This document shows positions 18,060-26,068 of a DNA stretch of 43,174 nucleotides, one piece after another. Made by a program: the position numbers and the translations under genes. The notes beneath the pieces are model-generated. The model did not search any database and was not told the origin of the DNA. It saw only the letters and a program-made list of their open reading frames with translations. The stretch spans positions 866 through 44,039 of the forward strand of contig DDQZ01000101.1 in assembly GCA_002343505.1 (NCBI GenBank), written 5' to 3'. How positions within the stretch are numbered: the first letter of the stretch is position 1; each line of letters starts with the position of its first letter. The stretch comes from Verrucomicrobiaceae bacterium UBA2429 (GTDB taxonomy: Bacteria; Verrucomicrobiota; Verrucomicrobiia; Verrucomicrobiales; Verrucomicrobiaceae).

Positions 18060-18312
18060 GGCATCAAAAGGGGTTGGAATTCTCGCATCGTAATTTTGCG
18101 CGGAATGCCGCGATCCTTGCAAAATTCACCGATGCCGTCAACCCATAAGCCGTGACAAAATCATGATTCAAACATGCCCGTCATGGCCCGTTTGATGCTT
18201 CCCTTTAAATGTCGTGTCGCGCAAGCTTCTCGCTTCCTTGTCCTGACGCGCGGGATCATCCATGCGTGTGATTTTCAGATGCGCGGCAGGGAAGGGTGGT
18301 GTCGAGTGCAGC
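18060..18312. promoter_or_regulatory. Divergent intergenic region between giant protein and sulfatase, with nested inverted repeat at 18092-18126
   Basis: AATTTTGC at 18092-18099 is repeated inverted as GCAAAATT at 18119-18126. Between them CGCGG (18099-18103) and CCGCG (18108-18112) form a second, 4-nt-loop inverted repeat. The nested element starts 33 bases upstream of the giant gene's ATG. A 10-bp palindrome, AATCATGATT, lies at 18159-18168. The region must hold both divergent promoters, but I see no convincing -35/-10 pair. The repeats could be operator sites or mRNA leader structure. Confidence 0.45.
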
Positions 18313-19767
18313 ATGAAGCTCCACATCTTTCTCACACTTGCCGCCGTCGTCAGTCTCTCCGCGCTGGACCGGCCAAATGTCATCCTCATCGTCGCCGATG
18401 ACATGGGTTACGCGGATGCGGGCTGTTTCGGCTCGCAGACCATCCGCACCCCGCATCTCGACCGCATGGCGGCGGAGGGGTCGAAATTCACCTCCTTCTA
18501 TGTGGCGCAGGCCGTCTGCACCGCCTCGCGCGCCGCCCTCATGACCGGCTGCTATCCGAACCGCATCGGCATGCAGGGCGCGCTCAACCACACCAGCAAG
18601 GAGGGTGTCCATCCCGGCGAGCGCATGATGCCGGAGGTCTTCAAAGCCGGCGGCTACGCCACTGCCGCCTTCGGCAAATGGCACCTCGGCACCGTAATGA
18701 AGTTCCACCCGTGCCGCCGCGGCTTCGACGAGTTCTGGGGCATACCCTACTCGAACGACAACAGCAAATTCCACCCCAGTCTCGCCGCCGAAATGCCGCC
18801 GCTGCCGCTCTACGAGGATGAGCGTGTCATTGAGACCGACCCCGACCAGAGCCAGTTCACCCGCCGCATCACCGAGAAGTCCGTCAGCTTCATCCGCCGG
18901 CACAAGGACAAGCCCTTTTTCCTCTATGTGCCGCACATCATGCCGCATGTGCCCATCTTCGCCTCCGCGCGCTTCAAAGGCGGCTCGCCGCACGGCCTCT
19001 ACGCCGATGTCGTCGAGGAGCTCGACTGGTCTGTCGGCATGATCCTGGAGGCCGTCCACCAGGCAGGAGTGGACGACAAGACCCTCGTCATCTTTTTCTC
19101 CGACAACGGCCCCTTTCTCAGCTATGGCAACCACGCCGGCAGCGCCGCCCCGCTGCGCGAGGGAAAGCTCACCACCTTCGAGGGCGGCGTGCGGGTGCCA
19201 TGCATCATGCGCTGGCCAGGTCATGTGCCCGGCGGGCGTGAACTCGACACGCTCGTCACCGCCATGGACCTCATGCCAACCTTCAGCGCCTGGCTCGGCG
19301 CGGAGCCGCCCGCGCTGAAAATTGACGGGCGCGACATCAGCGATGTCCTGCTCGGCAAAGACGGCGCGGAAAGCCCGCACGAAGCCTTCGCCTTCTACGC
19401 CGGCAAGGAATTCCAGGCCATACGCTCCGGTGACTGGAAGCTGCACTTCGAGCACCCCTACATCACCCCGCATGAGACCCCTGGAAAAGACGGCAAACCC
19501 TCGAACTGGGAGAACATGACACCCGCCTCCATCACCCAGTCCGGTATTGAGGGCATTGCCACACGGCACGGATATAAAGTCGCCAGCCAGCCCCTGGCTC
19601 TCTACAATCTGCGCGCCGACATCGGCGAAACGACCGATGTCAGCGCCGCGCATCCCGATGTCGTGGAGCGCCTCCAAAAGCTCGCTGAACCCATCCGCCA
19701 TGAACTCGGCGACACCTTGACCAACACCCCCGCCGCAGCCGCGCGCCCGCAGGGCAGGGAGGAGTAG
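18313..19767 (+). CDS. Secreted arylsulfatase-family (S1) sulfatase
   Basis: This 484-aa protein belongs to the alkaline-phosphatase-superfamily sulfatases, which hydrolyse sulfate esters, often on polysaccharides. The chosen start (MKLHIFLTLAAVVSLSALDR) gives a clear signal peptide; an upstream ATG at 18262 would add 17 residues ahead of it. The metal-binding N-terminus is RPNVILIVADDMGYAD (Asp-Asp at 29-30). The active-site signature CTASR begins at Cys69 and fits C-x-A/P-S-R, so the cysteine is expected to be matured to formylglycine. FGKWHLG and VIFFSDNGPF are further family motifs. It is divergent from the giant surface protein and convergent with the DUF3857 gene. The substrate cannot be read from sequence. 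Confidence 0.92.
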   Translation: MKLHIFLTLAAVVSLSALDRPNVILIVADDMGYADAGCFGSQTIRTPHLDRMAAEGSKFTSFYVAQAVCTASRAALMTGCYPNRIGMQGALNHTSKEGVHPGERMMPEVFKAGGYATAAFGKWHLGTVMKFHPCRRGFDEFWGIPYSNDNSKFHPSLAAEMPPLPLYEDERVIETDPDQSQFTRRITEKSVSFIRRHKDKPFFLYVPHIMPHVPIFASARFKGGSPHGLYADVVEELDWSVGMILEAVHQAGVDDKTLVIFFSDNGPFLSYGNHAGSAAPLREGKLTTFEGGVRVPCIMRWPGHVPGGRELDTLVTAMDLMPTFSAWLGAEPPALKIDGRDISDVLLGKDGAESPHEAFAFYAGKEFQAIRSGDWKLHFEHPYITPHETPGKDGKPSNWENMTPASITQSGIEGIATRHGYKVASQPLALYNLRADIGETTDVSAAHPDVVERLQKLAEPIRHELGDTLTNTPAAAARPQGREE

Positions 19768-19834
19768 TGCTGGTGTTTTGGAGGAGCGGCCCCGCCACGC
19801 GCCGGATGCCGGTCGCACGGTCATTCTTCTGCAG

Positions 19835-19861
19835 GAAAAAGCGGGGCATTCCGCGCCCCGT
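19835..19861 (-). terminator. Intrinsic terminator of the DUF3857/TPR gene
   Basis: Read on the minus strand, CGGGGC and GCCCCG (19842-19847 and 19855-19860, plus a flanking wobble pair) form a short GC-rich stem with a 7-nt loop, followed by TTTTTC. It starts just after the TAA stop at 19864-19866. Position and U-tract fit a rho-independent terminator on this strand. The plus strand has no U-tract there. Confidence 0.7.
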
Positions 19862-19863
19862 GC

Positions 19864-21027
19864 TTACCGCTTGGAGTCGAGTTCGGAGAGCATGCGCCCG
19901 GCTTCGGCGTGTTCGGGTTCGTCGTGGCAATGACGCAGGAAGATGGCCAGCGGCTCGCGGGCCTCCGCGGCGCGTCCCAGTTTCCAAAGCGCCCGGGCTT
20001 GGGGCCAGTAATGGGAATAGAAAGTGGGGTACTTCCCCACGAGTTCCTCAGCGGCGGCGAGCACGGCGGTCCAGTCCCCGCGCATTTGTGCCAGATGGCA
20101 TTCCAGATTGAGTTGGTCCATGCGCTCGGGGTAGGCGCGCAGACAAAAGTCGAACCAGCCGGGCGGCAGGTTTTCGTGCTGGCCGAGCAGTCCGGCCAGT
20201 TCCAGCGCGTAACGCGCCGCGCCACTGTGGCGGCCCGTCCATGCCCTGCCAAGGGCTTCCTGGAAGGCCGCTTCCGTTGCCTCCACCGCCAGTGCCAGCT
20301 CGTCCTGCCTGTTGGTGAGTTTCAAGGCTGGGATGATGATGTGCATGCGGCCTGGATCGAGCAGCGCGTCGGCTCCGAGCGCGTCCAGCGCCTTGCGGGC
20401 GAGCGCAGCATCTTCGGTGGCGAGGGCGCGGCGCAGTTGCATCCAGCGCAGTTCGGTCTGGCTGTCGGGGTCTTTGATCTGGCGAAGCATGGCGTCCACA
20501 TCCAGCGGGCCGCCGGTGCGCAGGGCGATGCGCGCCTCGATGAGACGGATGGCGGAATGGGCGGCGGTGTCACGCGCCTCGCGCCAGGGTAGGAGCGACT
20601 CCTGGAGGTGGGCGCGCTCGGTCTCGCTGTCGAGGTCGGCGAGGTCTTCGGCAAGGCTCGCAAGATCGGCGCGCGCGGTGTCGTCCTCCACGGGCGCGGT
20701 GGTCATGGCGCTGATGAGGCGGCGGCGCAGGGAGGCGGTGCCGGCGGCGTCGAGTTCTGACAGGACTGACGCCAGGGTGTGCCAGTCGGTGAGGTCCTGG
20801 CGCTCATGGCGGTCGTGGCGCAGCTCATGCAAAAAAACGGCCAGCCAGCGGGCTGAGCCGAGAGCGTCGTAGTCCGCGCCGCCGAAGATATCACAATCGT
20901 CTGGAACGCCCTTCAATTGCTCGCGGGGAGGTTCTTCGAGGACGATGCGGGCCAGCGCCTCATGCACGGGCTGGAGGCGTTTGACGGCGGAGAGTTTTTT
21001 GACAAGGCCGAGGCGCAGGGTCTGCAA
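19864..21027 (-). CDS. C-terminal part of the DUF3857/TPR protein in a shifted frame
   Basis: This frame encodes normal helical-repeat sequence (LQPVHEALARIVLEE, WLAVFLHELRHDRHERQDLT, ALARKALDALGADALLDPGR), ends YPTFYSHYWPQARALWKLGR...MLSELDSKR, and stops at TAA 19864-19866. It stays coding upstream of the ATG at 21027, back to about 21228 (ASTRAVQTILKEKDSYLLEL), which is why I read it as the tail of the preceding gene and not a separate protein. Combined, 19864-25958 is 6095 bases, one short of a multiple of three, as expected for a single missing base. If translated separately it would start at ATG 21027 and give 387 aa. An intrinsic terminator follows it. Confidence 0.75.
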   Translation of the reverse strand: MQTLRLGLVKKLSAVKRLQPVHEALARIVLEEPPREQLKGVPDDCDIFGGADYDALGSARWLAVFLHELRHDRHERQDLTDWHTLASVLSELDAAGTASLRRRLISAMTTAPVEDDTARADLASLAEDLADLDSETERAHLQESLLPWREARDTAAHSAIRLIEARIALRTGGPLDVDAMLRQIKDPDSQTELRWMQLRRALATEDAALARKALDALGADALLDPGRMHIIIPALKLTNRQDELALAVEATEAAFQEALGRAWTGRHSGAARYALELAGLLGQHENLPPGWFDFCLRAYPERMDQLNLECHLAQMRGDWTAVLAAAEELVGKYPTFYSHYWPQARALWKLGRAAEAREPLAIFLRHCHDEPEHAEAGRMLSELDSKR

Positions 21028-24000
21028 CTCGGAGGCGTCGAAACCGGCCGGTTTGCGCGCGGGGGCGAGCGCGTCGGCGACGGCCTGCGCGGCATCGGGC
21101 CTGCCATGCCGGAGTGCCCGGTCGGCGAGCCATTCGACGAGGAGTTCGAGCAGGTAGGAGTCTTTTTCTTTGAGGATGGTCTGGACGGCTCGCGTGGAGG
21201 CGGCAGGGCTGGCGGCAGAGGCGGGGCCGGTTTCAAAACGAGGTCCACGACATTGAGAACGTCACGCGTGTACTCGTCGAGGATGAGGTCGTCGTGTTTT
21301 TTGGAGAAGCGAAGCCAGGTCTCTTTTTCATCGTGGTCGGCGCAGACGATGGCGGTGACACGAAGGGCGCGGTCTTTGAGATCGGCGGGCGCCTGCGGGT
21401 CGTCGAGCAGAGTGCTGACTCCGGCGTGAAACTGGTCCCGCGTGAGGGCATTGAGCCGCGGCCAGAGGGAGAGCGCATTGGCGAACCAGCGGACGCGGTC
21501 TTCAGCATCAAGGGAAGTCTCCTGAGCGGCGAGGAGCCAGAGCTTGCAGCGCGGGACGGGTGGCAGGTTGTCCGCCTCCTCGTCGAGATCGGCATCCTCG
21601 TCATTGAGGCCGGCATCGGCCAGGCTGAGCGGCTGCACGGCGTCGAACCAGGGTGGCGCGTGGCGCTCCAGCCAGCGCTGGACGGTCCGCGTGACGGCGG
21701 CGCCCTCGGTTTCGGAGCGCAGCATGTCTTTAAGCGCGGCCAGCGCCTCCTGGTCCTGGCTGTGCGCGGGGTGGCTTAACTCGCCCTCCAGCAGAGGGCG
21801 TATTTCGGATTGCATGTCCTCCAAGCGCAGGAGGCGGACGAGCTGCCGGACGGACGCCATGCGGTCCTGGCGCAAAGCGGGCGCTGCCAGATCCTGGCGA
21901 AGGCGTGTGATGCAGGCGGGGCGCTCGTTTTTTTCTTCGACGGCGGCCAGTGCCCAGAGACGTGACATGGTGAAGGAGATGGCATGGTCGTCGCGCGGGT
22001 GGGCGTTGAAGTACTCGCCGATGTGGTTCAGGGCGGCTTCTTGCTGGTCGGTGTCCAGAAAGCACATGACGGAGTAGAGGGAGCGCGCGCGGCGGTTATC
22101 CTCGGTGAAGACGCGCCCGGATTCGAGCAGGGAGAGATTGAACAGTTTGAGTTCCCTGACATGGCGCGGATGCAGGTCCTCCATGCGGTAGAGGGAGGCC
22201 CAGACGGTGTTGATGACATGCGCGGGCACCCAGCGGGCGTTGTGGGCGAGCTGGCGGAAGAGTTCCCCGGCGCGGGCGGCGTCCTTTTCCTGCACGGCCT
22301 GGCTGATCTCGGCGCCAAATGCGGCCACGTCGTGGATGGCGGGCTCGATGTCTGACTCGGGGATGCCGAGAGTGTCGCGCAGCTTTTTCCAGTCCGGCCA
22401 CCAAGCCGGCTCCAGACTCCAGGTGGCGCGCGCCAGGGCGGGTTCGTCGGCGAATTGCAGCATGGCTTCAAGGGTCTCCTTCATGCCGGTGTGGCGGAGA
22501 TAAAAGTCGCGGCTTCCGCCGGCGAGGGACAGCAGGCGCAGCGCTTCGTCCACGTTGCCCTGCTCCAGCCGCAGATGGGCGGCGCGCAGCAGGCCGTCCC
22601 CGCTGGAGCCGAACTGGGTCAGGCGCTCCAGGCGCGTCCAGGTCCCGGCGGCTTTTTCCCATTCATGCAAGTGCTCGTGACAAGCCGCCGCGCGCACGAT
22701 AAAGGTGGGCTGGTAGGCCGGCGGCATGTCATTGTCATCCGCCAGAGTGGAGAAGTGCTTCGCAGCGGAGGCCTTGTCCTGGACGAGGTTTTCCAGCACG
22801 ACGCCCTGGAGGTAGCGCATCTCCCAGTAATGATCGTCCGCGCGCGGGAGGCGCAGGCCGAGATCGAGCAAAAAGCGCATCAGATCGGAGGGCTGGGACG
22901 GCTGGCTCTGACGCTCGTGGTGCTCCAGATGCGCCGCCGCGCGCCAGAGCAGGCGGGGGAAGTCCGTGCCCGGCTCGAACGCGGTGAGCAGGCGCAAGGC
23001 CAGGCGGTGGCCGAGATCGCTGCTGGCAGCGTTGTCGGCGGCCTCGAATGCCTTGGCGCATTCCTCGCGGGACTGCGGCCAGCCATCCGGCGGCGGCTTG
23101 AGCGCGGGGGTGTCGGGCCGGGCTTCGAGCCATGCCTGGAGATCTTTTTGTAGAGCCGCGGCCACGGCTCCGCCGCGCAGGGCGTTGCCCGCCTCAGCCA
23201 GGGCGCGGGCGAAACCCTCATTTTTAAAGTCCAGCTTCTCCAGGATGTCGAGCAGGGTCGCCGCCTGCGCGGACTTGCCATCCTCATGGAGTCCGGCGAC
23301 GAGTTGCGCCAGGGCGGTGAGGGCGGGGACAGAGAGATCCTCTCCGCGCTCAATGAGGCTGGCCAGGAGCGGGGGCAGTTCTTGCTGGCGGTCGAGTTCC
23401 AGGAGATGCATGGCCGCGCGGGCCAGCAGCGGCGGTGTGGACTCTGCCTGTTCAAGCAAGAGTCCCGCGCGCGCCGCGGCCAGCGCGCCCTCTTTTTGAT
23501 CCAGTTCAGCGCGTGCACGCGAAAGCTGGAATCCGGCCCAGGCGCGCCGGTAGGCGCTGAGCGTGGTGTCACCGGCCAAGCCCTCGAAGGTTCGGGCAGC
23601 CTCCTCGTGCTGTTTGAGGTCCATGAGCACGAGCGCGCGGAGGTAGCGCCCCCATGCCAGGATTTCGGGGGTGATCTTCGGGGAGGGCGCGGCCAGGATC
23701 TCGCGCAGGGCTTTTTCCGCCTCGGCATGCTTGTCCTGCTCCCAGTCCGCGGTTGCCAGGCGCGTGCGTGTGTTGAAAACGGTCACAGGGTCGTCGGGGA
23801 AGAACTCCAACACCTTGCGCAAGGCGGCGCGGCGCAGGTCCAGGTTCCCGTTTTCCGGGTAGCGCCGGTCCACGAGTGCGAGCTGGCCCTCACCGGTCGG
23901 CATGAGTGGGAATTTCCCCAGCGTGATGGCCGCTTCCGAGGATGGAGCGGACGGGGTCTCGCCGGAGCGGGCCAGCCAGAGCGGTCGTTGCAGCCAGGCG

Positions 24001-25958
24001 TCCAGGGATTGCGCGCCGCGCCAGACGACTTGGTGCGCCGCCGGAGTCAGATCGCCGCGCAGCACGCGCCCTTCATAAAAGGTGCGGAGCAGACCCGAAC
24101 CCGGCTCCCAGCGCGCCTCCACCTCGTAGGCCTCCGTGTGCAGATCAAAAGGCGGCGGTGTCTCCGCTGCGGTCCAGCCTGCGGGCAGCCGGACCGCGCT
24201 GGTCACCCGCCAGGTGATGGGCCAGAGAAAGCGCGTCGTCTCGCGCGTCTCGTCCTGGCCCATGGAGAGCATCACCGGCTCTCCTGCGGGGAAGGATGCG
24301 GGCACGCGCTCGTCGCCGCCGCTGGCACGGCCTGGCTGCGAAAAGTAAGCCCGCCAGAGCACGTCCGGCGCGGAACGGTCGGTGTCCAGGTCAATGATCT
24401 GCGCTCCGGGCAGAAGGCCGGCCAGCGTCTGCTGCGCGTCACGCTTCCACTCCTCACGGCTCATGTTTTCATGATAGGCGCGGTCGGTGGCCATGTAGAA
24501 ACCACTGGCCCGGCACTCCAGCCAGCCTTCGGTGGAGCCGTCCTCCGCGCGCTCCGCGTCCACGTGATAATGCACCAGGCCTCCTTCAAAGACAGGTGTG
24601 CGCGCCCACTCGATGCCATCAGGCTTGACGATTAGCGTGTCCCTGCCGCTGCTGGACGGGGCCAGCATTCCAGGGGTCACATGACGGAGGGTGGGGTCGG
24701 TGAACTGCCAGCCCTGCGCGGTCCTCAACGCCACGATGGCGTGGTTGAAATGCCGCGAGTCGGGACTGCGGCGCTCCACGCGTCCCAGGTGCTCCGTTTG
24801 GATGAGTGCCAGGTGCGCCTCGATGCCGAGGGAGCGCAGCAGCAGCGCGGCCAGGTTGGACTTGTCCTTGCAGTCTCCGAAGGCGGACTTCCAGACCTCC
24901 GCTGGCGCGCGCGGCTGCATGGCGCCCAGGCCGAACTCGAGTCCCGTGTAGCGAACATCGCGCGCCACATGGCCTAGGATGGCCGCCGCTTTCTCTTCGT
25001 CCGTGCCTGCCGCGCGCGTCCATTCGCGCGCCAGAGCGGCCATTTCCTCCGTGATCTCCGCGCGCTCGCGCAGCAGGGCGCGGTACCAGTCCCCGAAGGT
25101 CTCCCAGTCCGGCAGGGTGGTGAGAAACACCGCCGGGCCGCTCTGGCTTTTGGGCGGGCGGCCATGCTCCGCGCGGTCCGGCTTGATGCGCTGCTTGTCA
25201 TAAGTCCAGGTCCTCCAGCCCGGAGCCGTGCCGCTCTTCAAAGGCTCCGGCACCCCTGCGCCGAGGCGCGTCTCGCGCAGGCGCGCCTCCATGTCCTCGG
25301 GTAGATGCAGCACTGTGCGCGCGTGGCGCGTGGGCCAGAAAGCGCCCCAGCTCTCCCAGGTGCTGAAGTGCCCTGGAATGCGTTCATCGAACTCCTCGAT
25401 CACCACGACCATTCGCGTCACCGTGCCGGGCTTGACCGCGGGGAAAATGATCCGCATCTGTCCGCGGTCCCCATAGACGCTGTCCGCCGCGTCGTGCTGC
25501 GGAGACTCCATGATGACCGAGCCGTCCTCGACCTCCACAGCGGACCCCTCCGGCGGCAGAGACTGCGCCTCCGCCAAATGAATGCGCTGGTCCAGGGTGC
25601 GGAAGCTGAAAGTGTCCTCGGCAGTCATGCGCGCGCCCGACTCATTGAGTGCCTGAAACATCCGGTGATAAACCAGCACCCGGCGTCCGTCCGGCTCCGA
25701 GTGAATCAGCGTCTCATCCAGAAGGATGACGCCGTCGGCGCCATTTGTTTCGAAGTCTCCACGCCTTGCCAGCACCTTCTCCGCAGGGGTGAGCAAGGCC
25801 TTGAGCTGCCGCTCATAGACGACCGGCGCCTTGCGGGAAAGCCGCAAGGCGGAGGCGGGCGCGGCCCCTCCCTTTCCTGCCTCCTGCGCCGAGGACGGGG
25901 GAGCGGCTGCCAGGGCGAGGATCAAGGCGGCTGAAGGAATAAAGGAGTTTTTTACCAT
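20913..25958 (-). CDS. DUF3857 / transglutaminase-like / TPR-rich exported protein, N-terminal part before a frameshift
   Basis: This is an exported protein with signal peptide MVKNSFIPSAALILALAAAP (cleavage near SSAQ). A DUF3857 domain (about 50-250) precedes a transglutaminase-like core with a visible Cys-His-Asp triad: Cys363 in FGDCKDKSNL, His406 in HFNHAIVAL and Asp421 in FTDPTL. A long alpha-helical, TPR-like repeat region then runs to about residue 1570. Such proteins are common in Bacteroidota and Verrucomicrobiota, but their substrate is unknown. After VVDLVLKPAPPLPPA the frame becomes Ser/Pro/Arg-rich out-of-frame sequence up to the stop at 20913. Meanwhile the plausible protein continues in another frame to 19864. 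The original protein would have been about 2031 aa. The break lies at about 21195-21245. Confidence 0.88.
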   Translation of the reverse strand: MVKNSFIPSAALILALAAAPPSSAQEAGKGGAAPASALRLSRKAPVVYERQLKALLTPAEKVLARRGDFETNGADGVILLDETLIHSEPDGRRVLVYHRMFQALNESGARMTAEDTFSFRTLDQRIHLAEAQSLPPEGSAVEVEDGSVIMESPQHDAADSVYGDRGQMRIIFPAVKPGTVTRMVVVIEEFDERIPGHFSTWESWGAFWPTRHARTVLHLPEDMEARLRETRLGAGVPEPLKSGTAPGWRTWTYDKQRIKPDRAEHGRPPKSQSGPAVFLTTLPDWETFGDWYRALLRERAEITEEMAALAREWTRAAGTDEEKAAAILGHVARDVRYTGLEFGLGAMQPRAPAEVWKSAFGDCKDKSNLAALLLRSLGIEAHLALIQTEHLGRVERRSPDSRHFNHAIVALRTAQGWQFTDPTLRHVTPGMLAPSSSGRDTLIVKPDGIEWARTPVFEGGLVHYHVDAERAEDGSTEGWLECRASGFYMATDRAYHENMSREEWKRDAQQTLAGLLPGAQIIDLDTDRSAPDVLWRAYFSQPGRASGGDERVPASFPAGEPVMLSMGQDETRETTRFLWPITWRVTSAVRLPAGWTAAETPPPFDLHTEAYEVEARWEPGSGLLRTFYEGRVLRGDLTPAAHQVVWRGAQSLDAWLQRPLWLARSGETPSAPSSEAAITLGKFPLMPTGEGQLALVDRRYPENGNLDLRRAALRKVLEFFPDDPVTVFNTRTRLATADWEQDKHAEAEKALREILAAPSPKITPEILAWGRYLRALVLMDLKQHEEAARTFEGLAGDTTLSAYRRAWAGFQLSRARAELDQKEGALAAARAGLLLEQAESTPPLLARAAMHLLELDRQQELPPLLASLIERGEDLSVPALTALAQLVAGLHEDGKSAQAATLLDILEKLDFKNEGFARALAEAGNALRGGAVAAALQKDLQAWLEARPDTPALKPPPDGWPQSREECAKAFEAADNAASSDLGHRLALRLLTAFEPGTDFPRLLWRAAAHLEHHERQSQPSQPSDLMRFLLDLGLRLPRADDHYWEMRYLQGVVLENLVQDKASAAKHFSTLADDNDMPPAYQPTFIVRAAACHEHLHEWEKAAGTWTRLERLTQFGSSGDGLLRAAHLRLEQGNVDEALRLLSLAGGSRDFYLRHTGMKETLEAMLQFADEPALARATWSLEPAWWPDWKKLRDTLGIPESDIEPAIHDVAAFGAEISQAVQEKDAARAGELFRQLAHNARWVPAHVINTVWASLYRMEDLHPRHVRELKLFNLSLLESGRVFTEDNRRARSLYSVMCFLDTDQQEAALNHIGEYFNAHPRDDHAISFTMSRLWALAAVEEKNERPACITRLRQDLAAPALRQDRMASVRQLVRLLRLEDMQSEIRPLLEGELSHPAHSQDQEALAALKDMLRSETEGAAVTRTVQRWLERHAPPWFDAVQPLSLADAGLNDEDADLDEEADNLPPVPRCKLWLLAAQETSLDAEDRVRWFANALSLWPRLNALTRDQFHAGVSTLLDDPQAPADLKDRALRVTAIVCADHDEKETWLRFSKKHDDLILDEYTRDVLNVVDLVLKPAPPLPPALPPPREPSRPSSKKKTPTCSNSSSNGSPTGHSGMAGPMPRRPSPTRSPPRANRPVSTPPSCRPCASALSKNSPPSNASSPCMRRWPASSSKNLPASN

Positions 25959-26068
25959 GCGCTGTTTTTAACCGCCAGGCCGGGCTTTTGGCAAGTCTGG
26001 GCGGCGCATGGCTGCGCTGCGGAGTGCCGTGGATGCAAGTTACCCCGCACCGCCGCGTTACCGCGACC

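Noticed and set aside
19864..21027. Reading the 387-aa frame as an independent gene
   Set aside because: Coding character continues upstream of its first ATG to about 21228 and joins the DUF3857 protein there, so a frameshift explains it better than a separate gene.
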